From Schleiferilactobacillus perolens DSM 12744 (GTDB taxonomy: Bacteria; Bacillota; Bacilli; Lactobacillales; Lactobacillaceae), in assembly GCF_001435585.1 (NCBI RefSeq), contig NZ_AZEC01000011.1, forward strand, positions 36,648 through 100,647: a stretch of 64,000 nucleotides of DNA. Direction: 5' to 3'. The translations under genes were made by a program, and so were the position numbers. Position 1 is the stretch's first letter, and each line of letters starts with the position of its first letter. Positions 34,273-41,562 of the stretch are shown here, one piece after another. The notes beneath the pieces are model-generated. The model saw nothing but the letters and a program-made list of their open reading frames with translations, ran no database searches and had not been told where the DNA came from.

Positions 34273-35913
34273 TTATTTAGTTACGTAGGCATATTTGTAA
34301 TCAAAGTGATAGCTCGTCGGGAAGTAGACGATACCTTTGACCTGGGGGTTGTTTAAATGCAATACGTAGCGTTGGAACAGAGGGATAACGGGCTTTTCGG
34401 CTAATAGATAGGCGTGCGCGTCGCGTAAATCCTTGGTGCGTTTCGAAGCGTTGTCTGCGTCTGCCCCTTCGGCATTGGCCAAGAGGTTGTCGTATTTAGC
34501 GTCGTGCCAGTTAGTGTAATTGAAGCTGGAACTAGATTTGAACAGATCCAGGAAGGTCGTGGGGTCTGGGTAATCCGCGCCCCAGTTCTTCAGGTACAGA
34601 TCGAAGTCACCCCGCTCTGCTGCGGCATCTGCTGCTTTTTGTGGCATGGTTTGGATGGATACCGAAATACCGTTCAAATTGTTTTCAATTTGGCCCTGGA
34701 CATATTCTGCAATGGCTTTAGAGTCATCGTCATCCGGCGTGAGCAACCGCAAGCTCAGCTTGCCGCCGACTTTGCTCTTGGTGTCAGCCCAATTTGCTTT
34801 GGCTTTCTTCACATTGGATGGCGCTAAATTGCCGGCTTCCTGGGCAAAGTCCTTGCCACTCACTGGATCTTTGTACATCCCCTGGGGAATCATGCCCAGC
34901 GGTGGGATCGAGCCGTCACCCAGGACGGTTTTAGCGAGACTCTTGCGGTCAATCACTTGAGAAATGATATTGCGCACCGCTGTGTTGTCCAACCCCTTAG
35001 TTTTCGTGTTCACCTGCAGATAACGAATAGATGAACCGCGTCGAGGCGTGGCCTTTTCATTTTTTACATTATTCTGAGCATATTCACCCGTCAACGTCAC
35101 ATCGTCCAGCTTGCCGGTTTGGAATAGGTTAAATGCCGTCGCGGTTTCCTTCACGACTTGGAAATTCAGCCGAGTCAGTTTCACTGTTTTGGCGTCCCAG
35201 TAGTTCTTGTTTTTCACAAAATGCCAGCTTTGACCGGTACCATTCCAATCCTTCAAGACAAAGGGGCCGTTGGCAATGATGGTCTCTGCGCTAGTCCCAA
35301 ACTTGCCATTCTGCGCCTTGACAAACTTCTCATTAGCCGGGAAGAAAGTGGGGAAGGCAAATAGGATACGCAGATACGGGACGGCGACAGACATGTTGAT
35401 CTGCAAGGTGTACTTATCGATGGCTTTGACACCCAGGGTACTGGGCGCGGCCTTGCCGTTGCGGATGGCTGCTGCGTTCTCAATGCCATCCAGTAAGTAG
35501 GCATATGACGCCTTAGTGCTGGGTGTCACAACCCGCTGCCAAGCATAAACGAAATCTTCTGCCGTGACGGGATCACCGTTTGCCCATTTAGCATCGTGAC
35601 GCAGCGGAATGACATATTTCTTGCCTTCATCCGTGGGCGTCACGACTTTGGTCGCAATCCCGGGAATCGGATTACTATTTTTGTCCAGCCGATACAACCC
35701 CTCGTTGTTACTGGAAATTGCGATGAGACTATTCCCGTCTGTCGCCTGGGCTGGATCTAATGTTTGAATTTCTGAACTGGTTTGAATTGTCGCCGTTTGA
35801 GTGGCGCCGCCGGTACTGCTCTTTGCGGCCGACTGCTTATTTTGCCCGCACGCCGCCAACAATACCGCAACCAGACCGACGCCGATGATGCCAATGATTT
35901 TTGTGTGTTTCAT
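34273..35913 (-). CDS. oppA: Peptide ABC transporter substrate-binding lipoprotein (OppA-like)
   Basis: This 546-residue extracellular receptor is of solute-binding family 5. A lipoprotein signal ends in the lipobox LLAAC (about residues 19-23). The family pattern near residue 95 (VTAEDFVYAWQRVV) and the C-terminal NWGADYPDPTTFLDLF region identify an oligopeptide binder. It stands alone, without oppBCDF, so it probably feeds a transporter encoded elsewhere. ATG 35913 has GGAGG five to six bases upstream; a TTG 22 codons earlier in the leader is rejected. Its leader holds two short ORFs and a terminator. Confidence 0.9.
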   Translation of the reverse strand: MKHTKIIGIIGVGLVAVLLAACGQNKQSAAKSSTGGATQTATIQTSSEIQTLDPAQATDGNSLIAISSNNEGLYRLDKNSNPIPGIATKVVTPTDEGKKYVIPLRHDAKWANGDPVTAEDFVYAWQRVVTPSTKASYAYLLDGIENAAAIRNGKAAPSTLGVKAIDKYTLQINMSVAVPYLRILFAFPTFFPANEKFVKAQNGKFGTSAETIIANGPFVLKDWNGTGQSWHFVKNKNYWDAKTVKLTRLNFQVVKETATAFNLFQTGKLDDVTLTGEYAQNNVKNEKATPRRGSSIRYLQVNTKTKGLDNTAVRNIISQVIDRKSLAKTVLGDGSIPPLGMIPQGMYKDPVSGKDFAQEAGNLAPSNVKKAKANWADTKSKVGGKLSLRLLTPDDDDSKAIAEYVQGQIENNLNGISVSIQTMPQKAADAAAERGDFDLYLKNWGADYPDPTTFLDLFKSSSSFNYTNWHDAKYDNLLANAEGADADNASKRTKDLRDAHAYLLAEKPVIPLFQRYVLHLNNPQVKGIVYFPTSYHFDYKYAYVTK

Positions 35914-35936
35914 ATTTTCCTCCGTTGAATTGTTCT

Positions 35937-35987
35937 TCAATTGCGTTGTGCGATTACCGTTTTTCGCCAACAGGCCCAACAGCGCAT
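35937..35987 (-). CDS. Short upstream ORF 2 in the oppA leader (16 codons)
   Basis: An ATG at 35987 with AAAGGGAG eight bases upstream encodes MRCWACWRKTVIAQRN. It lies after the leader terminator and ends 23 bases before oppA. The Cys/Trp-rich start could make translation sensitive to amino-acid supply. Coding status is predicted from the ribosome site only. Confidence 0.35.
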   Translation of the reverse strand: MRCWACWRKTVIAQRN

Positions 35988-36013
35988 AGGCTCAGCTCCC
36001 TTTCTCCCAAGAT

Positions 36014-36060
36014 GCAAAAAGGTCCATGACCACCGCAGTCAGCGGCAGTCATGGACCTTC
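36014..36060 (-). terminator. Intrinsic terminator inside the oppA leader
   Basis: On the minus strand AAGGTCCATGACTGCCGC pairs with GCGGTGGTCATGGACCTT, followed by TTT. It lies between the predicted promoter and oppA, so most transcripts would stop here unless the hairpin is prevented from forming. Confidence 0.75.
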
Positions 36061-36076
36061 TTAAGACATTGTCGTA

Positions 36077-36169
36077 TTAACAAATCAACACGAAAATGCC
36101 CGCCGAGTCCATAGACTGTCGCCAGGAAAGACACATCATACATGTTGTTTGGTGGGTGAATACAGCCAT
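36077..36169 (-). CDS. Short upstream ORF 1 in the oppA leader (30 codons)
   Basis: An ATG at 36169 with AGAGGAG about eight to ten bases upstream opens a 30-codon ORF beginning MAVFTHQTTCMMCLSW, with four Cys and four Met. A 9-base stem GCTGAGTCC (36179-36171) / GGACTCGGC (36110-36102) brackets its first two thirds. It ends 17 bases before the terminator stem, a leader-peptide arrangement. Predicted only. Confidence 0.4.
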   Translation of the reverse strand: MAVFTHQTTCMMCLSWRQSMDSAGIFVLIC

Positions 36170-36206
36170 GGGACTCAGCTCCTCTCGTTCGTTAATTGAT
36201 ACACAT

Positions 36207-36235
36207 ATGTTACTTGTTGAAAGTAAGGACGTCAA
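36207..36235 (-). promoter_or_regulatory. Promoter of the oppA leader transcript
   Basis: -35 TTGACG (36235-36230) and -10 TAACAT (36212-36207) are 17 bases apart. The leader would be about 285 bases long. Confidence 0.45.
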
Positions 36236-36246
36236 GTTTTAAATCT

Positions 36247-37452
36247 TCATTCAAATACGCTTTTCTCCCGATCGACTAACAGGCCACAATACGTTTGAAT
36301 ACCAGCAATCACCAATAAGAAAATCATCACAGGTACCCAGCTGTTCCAGATGCCGTGAAGAAGACCTGCCAGCATGGGGCCGCCAGCAGCCACAAGATAT
36401 CCAATCGCTTGGGCCATTCCTGAGACCGCCGCAGTTTCTTGGGGTGTTCTGGTTTTTAAAGAGAATAATGCCATGGCCATCGTGAACGCAGCATTGGTGG
36501 CGAAACCGAGGATCACGCAAACCAGTAATGCCAACACCAGCGGCAATTTGGGCAGCATCAGGCCGCCCAATCCAAGTAAGAAGAAAATACCAATGGACCA
36601 GATTAGTGGGGCTTGGCGGGTGCGCCGACCAGCAAGATTGGGGAATATGTAAGCCATGGGGACAGCGGCGAGTTGGAGCAGGCCTAACATCAGACTCGCA
36701 TTGCTCTGCGAGTAACCGTGACTCATTAGAATGGTAGGCAGCCAAGTGAGTATCGTATAGAACAGGAGGGATTGCAATCCCATGAATCCGGTTAGTGCCC
36801 AGGCTAAGGGTTGCCGCCAGACAGGTTGCTGCGGTTTTTTCGCTGTGGTTTGTTTTACCGGCTTTTTCAATGTTTCACTCTGATTCGGTAATAACTGCAC
36901 GGCTATCGCGACAATTAAAGTCACGATAGGAAAAACGGTGAGGACCTGTAAGGTCAGGGGCCAGCCCAATACATTAGCAATTGGTGCACTGAATCCAGCC
37001 GAGGCAGCGGAAAAGATGGTTGACGACAGTAAATAGGCACTGGACATCGCGCCAATTTTATTCGGATAAAGAGCCGCAACCAAGACTGGCGAGAGGACGT
37101 TCAAAACGGCAATAGCACAGCCAATTAACAACGTGCCAAACAATAAGAGCGGGAATGAATACACGCGAAATAACGAACTGACCGATAAAATGATTAATGC
37201 GGTCGTCACCACCGGCATGATGCCGAATTTGCGCGTCAGTCCGTTAACTAATGGAGAGACCAACGCAAAACAGATTAATGGAATGGTGGTCAAGCTGCCG
37301 AGGAACCAGTTCGGCATTTGGAATGAATGTTGAATATTCGTCAGGATTGGCGGGACAGCCGTCAGTACAGTACGTAAATTGGCGCCGATCAAAATAATGA
37401 GCAAGAAGAATAATGTACTACCAGTACGTTTTGAAATGGAGCGATTAGTCAT
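36247..37452 (-). CDS. MFS transporter, CynX/NimT-like
   Basis: This is a 401-residue major facilitator with twelve predicted helices. The start (LIGANLRTVLTAVPPILTNI) matches the CynX/NimT group, which includes cyanate- and nitroimidazole-linked transporters; in lactobacilli the substrate is usually unknown. A cytoplasmic loop rich in Lys and Gln (about residues 195-212) separates the two six-helix halves. The start overlaps the end of the upstream marR by four bases, so regulator and transporter are coupled. The substrate may be what the MarR protein senses. Confidence 0.88.
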   Translation of the reverse strand: MTNRSISKRTGSTLFFLLIILIGANLRTVLTAVPPILTNIQHSFQMPNWFLGSLTTIPLICFALVSPLVNGLTRKFGIMPVVTTALIILSVSSLFRVYSFPLLLFGTLLIGCAIAVLNVLSPVLVAALYPNKIGAMSSAYLLSSTIFSAASAGFSAPIANVLGWPLTLQVLTVFPIVTLIVAIAVQLLPNQSETLKKPVKQTTAKKPQQPVWRQPLAWALTGFMGLQSLLFYTILTWLPTILMSHGYSQSNASLMLGLLQLAAVPMAYIFPNLAGRRTRQAPLIWSIGIFFLLGLGGLMLPKLPLVLALLVCVILGFATNAAFTMAMALFSLKTRTPQETAAVSGMAQAIGYLVAAGGPMLAGLLHGIWNSWVPVMIFLLVIAGIQTYCGLLVDREKSVFE

Positions 37453-37889
37453 GACTGGGCCTCCAATTTACCTTGTTGACTCACTGTACGAAGCAATAAC
37501 AATGCTTCATCGATCGTCTGGGGTGTTAATTGTAACCGTACCGTCAAGGCAGCCAGATACGTCTCATAAATCCCAGTCGTCAACTGTTCACCAGTGGCGG
37601 TAAGCATGAGTTGATACCGACTCAAATTATCGGGATCGGTCTGTTTATTGATGAGACGACGTTCAATAAGACTATCCACTACCGTTGACACGGTACTTTT
37701 GTTCAGTTGGAGAATACCTGCCAAATGACTAAGCGAAATGATTGGATAATCAGTGAGCGTATCCATCACGAGCAACTCATTAGGCGTTAGACCATGCTGG
37801 CGGGCGTGATCACGTAGCATAGCCCGTTCAAACCGACGTAGTTTACGCGTCAATCGGGTAATTTCCTTAAGTTTTACGATATCAGCCAA
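37449..37889 (-). CDS. MarR family transcriptional regulator
   Basis: This winged-helix protein of about 146 residues has a dimerisation helix, a recognition region (ISLSHLAGILQLNKSTVSTV), a wing (DPDNLSRYQLMLTATG) and a C-terminal helix. The TTG at 37889 is proposed because AAAGGT lies eight bases upstream and the resulting length is normal. A longer in-frame reading would begin upstream of the promoter. A palindrome lies over its transcription start. It is co-transcribed with the CynX-like transporter and probably represses both. Confidence 0.8.
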   Translation of the reverse strand: MADIVKLKEITRLTRKLRRFERAMLRDHARQHGLTPNELLVMDTLTDYPIISLSHLAGILQLNKSTVSTVVDSLIERRLINKQTDPDNLSRYQLMLTATGEQLTTGIYETYLAALTVRLQLTPQTIDEALLLLRTVSQQGKLEAQS

Positions 37890-37916
37890 TGCTAACGACC
37901 TTTCGAATCGAGATAG

Positions 37917-37966
37917 TGTTCGTTTTCGAACAGAATAAGTATAACGATTTTTGGAAAGGTGTTCAA
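37917..37966 (-). promoter_or_regulatory. marR promoter with palindromic operator candidate
   Basis: -35 TTGAAC (37966-37961) and -10 TATACT (37943-37938) are 17 bases apart. TGTTCG-TTTT-CGAACA at 37917-37932, a perfect 6-base inverted repeat, sits at the predicted start of transcription. This is typical of an autorepressed MarR operon. Confidence 0.55.
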
Positions 37967-37975
37967 CCAGTGCAT

Positions 37976-38002
37976 CAAAAAAGCCGCCAAACTTCGGCGG
38001 CA
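37976..38002 (-). terminator. Terminator of csbD
   Basis: On the minus strand GCCGCC / GGCGGC is followed by T6, ten bases after the csbD stop and just before the marR promoter. Confidence 0.75.
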
Positions 38003-38011
38003 ATTCAGGTC

Positions 38012-38224
38012 TTACTTATCTTTCTTGATCTTGTCCTTAACATCATCCACTGCATCTTTAACCGAGTCCTTGGCATCGCCCAACTTCTCTTTTGCTTTGC
38101 CAAGCAAGCCCTCGGCTTTACCTTGCGCTTCACGTGCTTTGTCACCTGTGACCTTACCTTCAACTTCTTTGGCCTTGCCGGCCGCTTGATCCTTCTTGCT
38201 GTTGATCTTGTCTTCGAGACTCAT
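38012..38224 (-). CDS. csbD: CsbD family stress-response protein
   Basis: This 70-residue, highly charged hydrophilic protein (MSLEDKINSKKDQAAGKAKE) has the Lys/Asp/Ala repeat pattern of CsbD proteins, which are induced by general stress in Gram-positive bacteria and whose action is unknown. AAAGGTGGG precedes the ATG. It has its own promoter with a palindrome in the spacer. Confidence 0.88.
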   Translation of the reverse strand: MSLEDKINSKKDQAAGKAKEVEGKVTGDKAREAQGKAEGLLGKAKEKLGDAKDSVKDAVDDVKDKIKKDK

Positions 38225-38249
38225 TCAAATCCCACCTTTCATAATTCCC

Positions 38250-38278
38250 ATTATCCATTGATAACACGTGTTGTGCAA
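38250..38278 (-). promoter_or_regulatory. csbD promoter with palindrome in the spacer
   Basis: -35 TTGCAC (38278-38273) and -10 GATAAT (38255-38250) are 17 bases apart. The perfect palindrome AACACGTGTT (38263-38272) fills the upstream part of the spacer, where a bound repressor would block polymerase. Confidence 0.45.
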
Positions 38279-38449
38279 GCAAATTGTGGACAATTGATGA
38301 CTTGTTGGATTATTTTTTTATTAAATTCTAGTCACTGTTTCTTTTCTTCCCAGAATCGAATCATAACGCATGTAATTTATTCGTCATCCAGCCTTATAGC
38401 CATTTGGCGTGATACAATTAAACAACAAATCAAAAGTGGAGGTTGTCAC

Positions 38450-38914
38450 ATGTCAAAAGAAGAAATCGATCTCAATCAAGAGTCAGGCGGCCAGGCCCCC
38501 GTCGATACCATCGGCCAAGCTGAACAATTGCTCAAAGAGGCTACTGTGATGCAATTTTCGACGATCGACAAGCGCGGTTTCCCAAATATTGTCGCGTTAA
38601 CACCCTTGAAACTGGAACGGTCACTGAAACAAGTGCTTTTTTACACAGACCGGGATACGACCACTGTACATAATATCGTTGAGTCTTCCAAGGTAAGCAT
38701 TTACTGTTTTAATGAACGCCATCATTGTTCTGTCGGCTTGCAAGGTTATGCCGGTTTGGTGAGTCGCAGTGAGATTCAAAAGAGCTATGTGAATGATTTG
38801 ACAAAATACCAAAAAAGCTTAAATTATAAGCATCCGGTCTTTCTGCGTTTTACCACCATTTTCGTCAAAGTCCGCTATCAGGATAATGTGACTTTTCAAA
38901 AGTTATTGAACTAA
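38450..38914 (+). CDS. Pyridoxamine 5'-phosphate oxidase-like (split-barrel) protein
   Basis: This 154-residue protein has the FMN-binding split-barrel fold. The sequence VMQFSTIDKRGFPNIVAL is the typical first beta-hairpin and YTDRDTTTVHNI the phosphate-contacting segment. Such small proteins bind flavin, haem or F420-type ligands; the substrate here is unknown. ATG 38450 follows GGAGG by seven bases. An extended -10 (TGATACAAT, 38410-38418) lies upstream. The next gene follows after 26 bases. Confidence 0.8.
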   Translation: MSKEEIDLNQESGGQAPVDTIGQAEQLLKEATVMQFSTIDKRGFPNIVALTPLKLERSLKQVLFYTDRDTTTVHNIVESSKVSIYCFNERHHCSVGLQGYAGLVSRSEIQKSYVNDLTKYQKSLNYKHPVFLRFTTIFVKVRYQDNVTFQKLLN

Positions 38915-38940
38915 GCAAACTCTCGTTTTGGAAGGTGCCC

Positions 38941-39771
38941 ATGATGAGTAAAAAATCTGCCGACAAACGACCACGACATATCTCCAGCTCCGCTTTATTG
39001 AAATCGATCAAGGTCAAAAAAATTCATGACTTGTCGTAGTTTGTATATCTTGCCGCGTTCATTGGTTTGGCAATTGCGGGATGGCTTTTTCGGATTCACG
39101 ATATGAGCGATCCGACTGTGGCAAATGGGTCCAGGACTGAGGTGCGGGGGAAAATTAGTCGCTCAAGTTCAGCGAGCGCAAAATCAGAAACCGCTACGTC
39201 CTCATCTGCATCGTCTGTAACCGAGACTGTTGAATCATCAACTAGTCATAATGAATCGACAGCTGTCACTTCATCTGTGGAGATTAGCGCCGCTTTTAAT
39301 AATTATGACCGCATCACACTGAATCCCGAAACAGCAGAAAGACAATCCGGTACCACTTTGGATGCAGCGCAAAGCTTTTTTGGAAAACCAGCCAGCTCGA
39401 CACAGTCGCACGATGGGGGTGGTGACTATCGTGATCTCACCTGGCGAATTACAACTCCGGGAGGATTTGCAGTTGTTTCGGTTTCGTTTGCCGGACAACA
39501 TGCGTATCAAAAGAGTATCAGTTTATTCGACTCGGCTGTACTCGCCAACATCTCTAAGATTAACGAACAGTCTGTCTGGAAACTGAAGGACGGCGACGAT
39601 CGCTCACAAGTTATGACGGCTCTCGGCCTTCCAAATTCAGTTCTGGATACTTTACGTGATGATGCAACTCCTCAAACCTTTTTGAATTATACCGGGGTCA
39701 ATCTCGAAAATGGACACGATCTCACCGTCACTCTTTTGGACAATCAGATCTCAAAAATGACAACAAAATAG
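38941..39771 (+). pseudogene. Membrane-anchored DUF3862-like protein gene interrupted by an amber codon
   Basis: Translation from ATG 38941 (GGAAGGTG upstream) gives 32 residues, MMSKKSADKRPRHISSSALL through HDLS, then TAG at 39037-39039. The frame then continues unbroken through a membrane helix (FVYLAAFIGLAIAGWLF), a Ser/Thr-rich linker and a C-terminal beta/alpha domain. That domain has two repeats of the SmpA/BLIP type (TLDAAQSFFGKPASS and DRSQVMTALGLPNSV). The stop could come from a Trp codon by one base change. A shorter product could restart within the frame, but no ribosome site is evident. Full length would be 276 residues. Confidence 0.7.
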
Positions 39772-39951
39772 TTTCGATGCTTTTCAGGGGATTGTTGAAC
39801 CTGGTAAAATGTAATAAATAACACCGGTGACTTAATATTCGTCGGGTTGAATATTCTTGGCTAAATGAACATAATGGTTTTGAAGAAGACGCCGCTTCCT
39901 CGTTTTTTCCAAATCGCTTGATGCGTCTTTTCTGCAGAACCCAATTATCTC

Positions 39952-39980
39952 ACCATCGGTTCCCAAACCGATGGTTTTTA
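39952..39980 (+). terminator. Terminator after the DUF3862-like pseudogene
   Basis: ACCATCGGTT / AAACCGATGGT with a short loop is followed by TTTTATTT. Confidence 0.65.
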
Positions 39981-40052
39981 TTTCCAAACCATCATCACCA
40001 TAATTGACTGTTTTCAAAAACATCGTTTAATTCCAGACGAGGAGATGAAGGA

Positions 40053-40541
40053 ATGAGTATCAGCAGTAAACGATATAAAATGATTGTGTGCATGAATGGC
40101 CATCAACTGTGCGTGAACGAGGAACCTGATAAAAATGTGTGCGGTGTGTGTCCAAAATGCGGGGCCGCATTAATTGATGAATGCCCCGTTTGTCACGAAC
40201 CAATCCCGGGCATTATTTCAGTTTCAACATGGGCGGTAAATCCCACCATAGCAACGCCCCATTATTGTCCTGCCTGCCAAAACCCATATCCGTGGACAGC
40301 AGATACAATCAACCGGGCATTGCAATTGTTGAACCGGTCTAGTAAATTCAGCGACCAAGACCAGGCAGAATTTGCGCAAATCATTCCACATTTGATTATT
40401 GAGACAGAATACACAAAATCAGCAAAAAACAAATACCAGTGTCTCATCCGTAAAGCAGGGCCAGCGACGACCAACGGTTTAAAAGAAATTCTCGCTAAAG
40501 TGTGCAGTGCTGACGTCAGGAAGTCACTGTGGCAAATTTAA
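40053..40541 (+). CDS. DUF2321-like zinc-binding protein
   Basis: This 162-residue protein has four CxxC/CxxH-type pairs within its first 90 residues: CMNGH, CPKCG, CPVCHEPIPG and CPACQNPYPWT. The rest is helical (INRALQLLNRSS onward) and ends in ADVRKSLW. This order, including the PYPWT ending of the second ribbon, fits the uncharacterised DUF2321 family. GAGGAG lies eight to nine bases before the ATG. The gene has lower GC than its left neighbours and is the last host-like gene before the prophage. The role is unknown. Confidence 0.7.
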   Translation: MSISSKRYKMIVCMNGHQLCVNEEPDKNVCGVCPKCGAALIDECPVCHEPIPGIISVSTWAVNPTIATPHYCPACQNPYPWTADTINRALQLLNRSSKFSDQDQAEFAQIIPHLIIETEYTKSAKNKYQCLIRKAGPATTNGLKEILAKVCSADVRKSLWQI

Positions 40542-40611
40542 CCGCCAGCAATTACATAATAATGGCAGACTACTGCTTCGACAAAGAAGCCACGACATAA
40601 CAAGTGTCAAA

Positions 40612-40679
40612 TTGAAGATATAACAGGGCCCCCAGAATACTGAAATGTCAGCGTTCTGGGGGCCCTGTTATATCTTCAA
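40612..40679. repeat. Perfect 26-base inverted repeat at the prophage edge
   Basis: TTGAAGATATAACAGGGCCC and the next six bases (40612-40637) are exactly complementary to 40654-40679, with a 16-base loop. There is no T-tract after it. The gene-free stretch 40542-41140 also holds a smaller AAAGGG / CCCTTT hairpin near 40735-40757, a GTGTAGTATCTGTGTAGT short repeat, and a minus-strand terminator at 40836-40863. The phage attachment site should lie in this stretch, but its core cannot be defined without the other end. Confidence 0.75.
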
Positions 40680-40835
40680 ATATTTAGGAGAGCCGTTTAC
40701 CGGATTTGCAAAAGACACTGAAATCCTATACATAAAGGGATAACGGTGCCCTTTGTGTAGTATCTGTGTAGTAAAAATATTTAGTAACAAAAAGATCCGA
40801 GGCTCAAAACCCCATGGATGCATTACTACATATAT

Positions 40836-40863
40836 GAAAATCCCCCGACAATTGCCGAGGGAC
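40836..40863 (-). terminator. Minus-strand terminator downstream of the phage lysis genes
   Basis: On the minus strand CCCTCGGCA / TGTCGGGGG forms a stem followed by ATTTTC. Confidence 0.5.
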
Positions 40864-41140
40864 TGATCGTCACATCATGGGGGAAGGATGATCACGTCAG
40901 GTAAACCTGACTACCAAAATATATCATTGATTGGCTTTTAAATCCACATCTTTTTCTAAAACGTTTTCTTTTTTCAAAATAACAGATTCTTTATGGCCGC
41001 TGACTGTGTCATGCAACACAATTAGTATACCAATATTGCCGCATGGGGTTGAACATTCTAAGAGATAATTCGGATCGGGCTCTTTTCAATTTATAACATC
41101 TGTTGTATAATTAGCTTACAATTGTAGAGGGGGATACAGT

Positions 41141-41479
41141 ATGACGGTAACAAAAATGAGTCCGGCCAGTTGGGGAGAATTGAAAATGTCTATTTCAACT
41201 ATGTCTTTTAAGACAATTGATTTAGGCTCAACGGAAGTTGTGTTTCATCTTTTCCCTCCCGAGGAAGATTTCTTGATCACGCTCACGTACTATCCCTATG
41301 GGGGAATGTGTGCTATTCATCTTTGGCATAGCAAACGCCATAGGATCCTTGGTGCCTCAGCAATATGGGACAAAAATAGCATGAGCTGTTATGCCTACAC
41401 GATCCCTGATGCAATTGAAAGAATTAAGTCCCACTTGAAACTAGCAAAACGTTTAATTCATTCCGGTGAATCCAAGTGA
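41141..41479 (+). CDS. Small prophage-edge accessory protein, unknown function
   Basis: This 112-residue soluble protein starts MTVTKMSPASWGELK and has no recognised motif; the middle is rich in aromatic residues (LTYYPYGGMCAIHLWHS). It is transcribed against the phage late genes from its own promoter (TATAAT 41106-41111, weak -35 TTTTCA 41083-41088) with AGAGGGGG before the ATG. Its place between the lysin gene and the expected attachment site is where prophages carry lysogenic-conversion or defence genes. A defence or superinfection role is only positional inference. Confidence 0.6.
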   Translation: MTVTKMSPASWGELKMSISTMSFKTIDLGSTEVVFHLFPPEEDFLITLTYYPYGGMCAIHLWHSKRHRILGASAIWDKNSMSCYAYTIPDAIERIKSHLKLAKRLIHSGESK

Positions 41480-41526
41480 ATCATTTTGTTGCACCACCTA
41501 ATTATGGAACGTCAAATTTTTGCCAT

Positions 41527-41556
41527 AAAAAAAAGCCCGGGGCCGAAGCCTCGGGT
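41527..41556 (-). terminator. Terminator of the phage lysis cassette
   Basis: On the minus strand CCCGAGGC-TTCG-GCCCCGGGC forms a stem with a UUCG loop, followed by T8. Confidence 0.85.
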
Positions 41557-41562
41557 TTTCTA

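Noticed and set aside
35914..36235. T-box riboswitch upstream of oppA
   Set aside because: No AGGGTGGNACCGCG-type antiterminator or specifier loop is present; the leader is built from short ORFs and a plain terminator.
39832..40023. 63-codon minus-strand ORF
   Set aside because: It overlaps the terminator at 39952-39980, has no good ribosome site and no recognisable motif.
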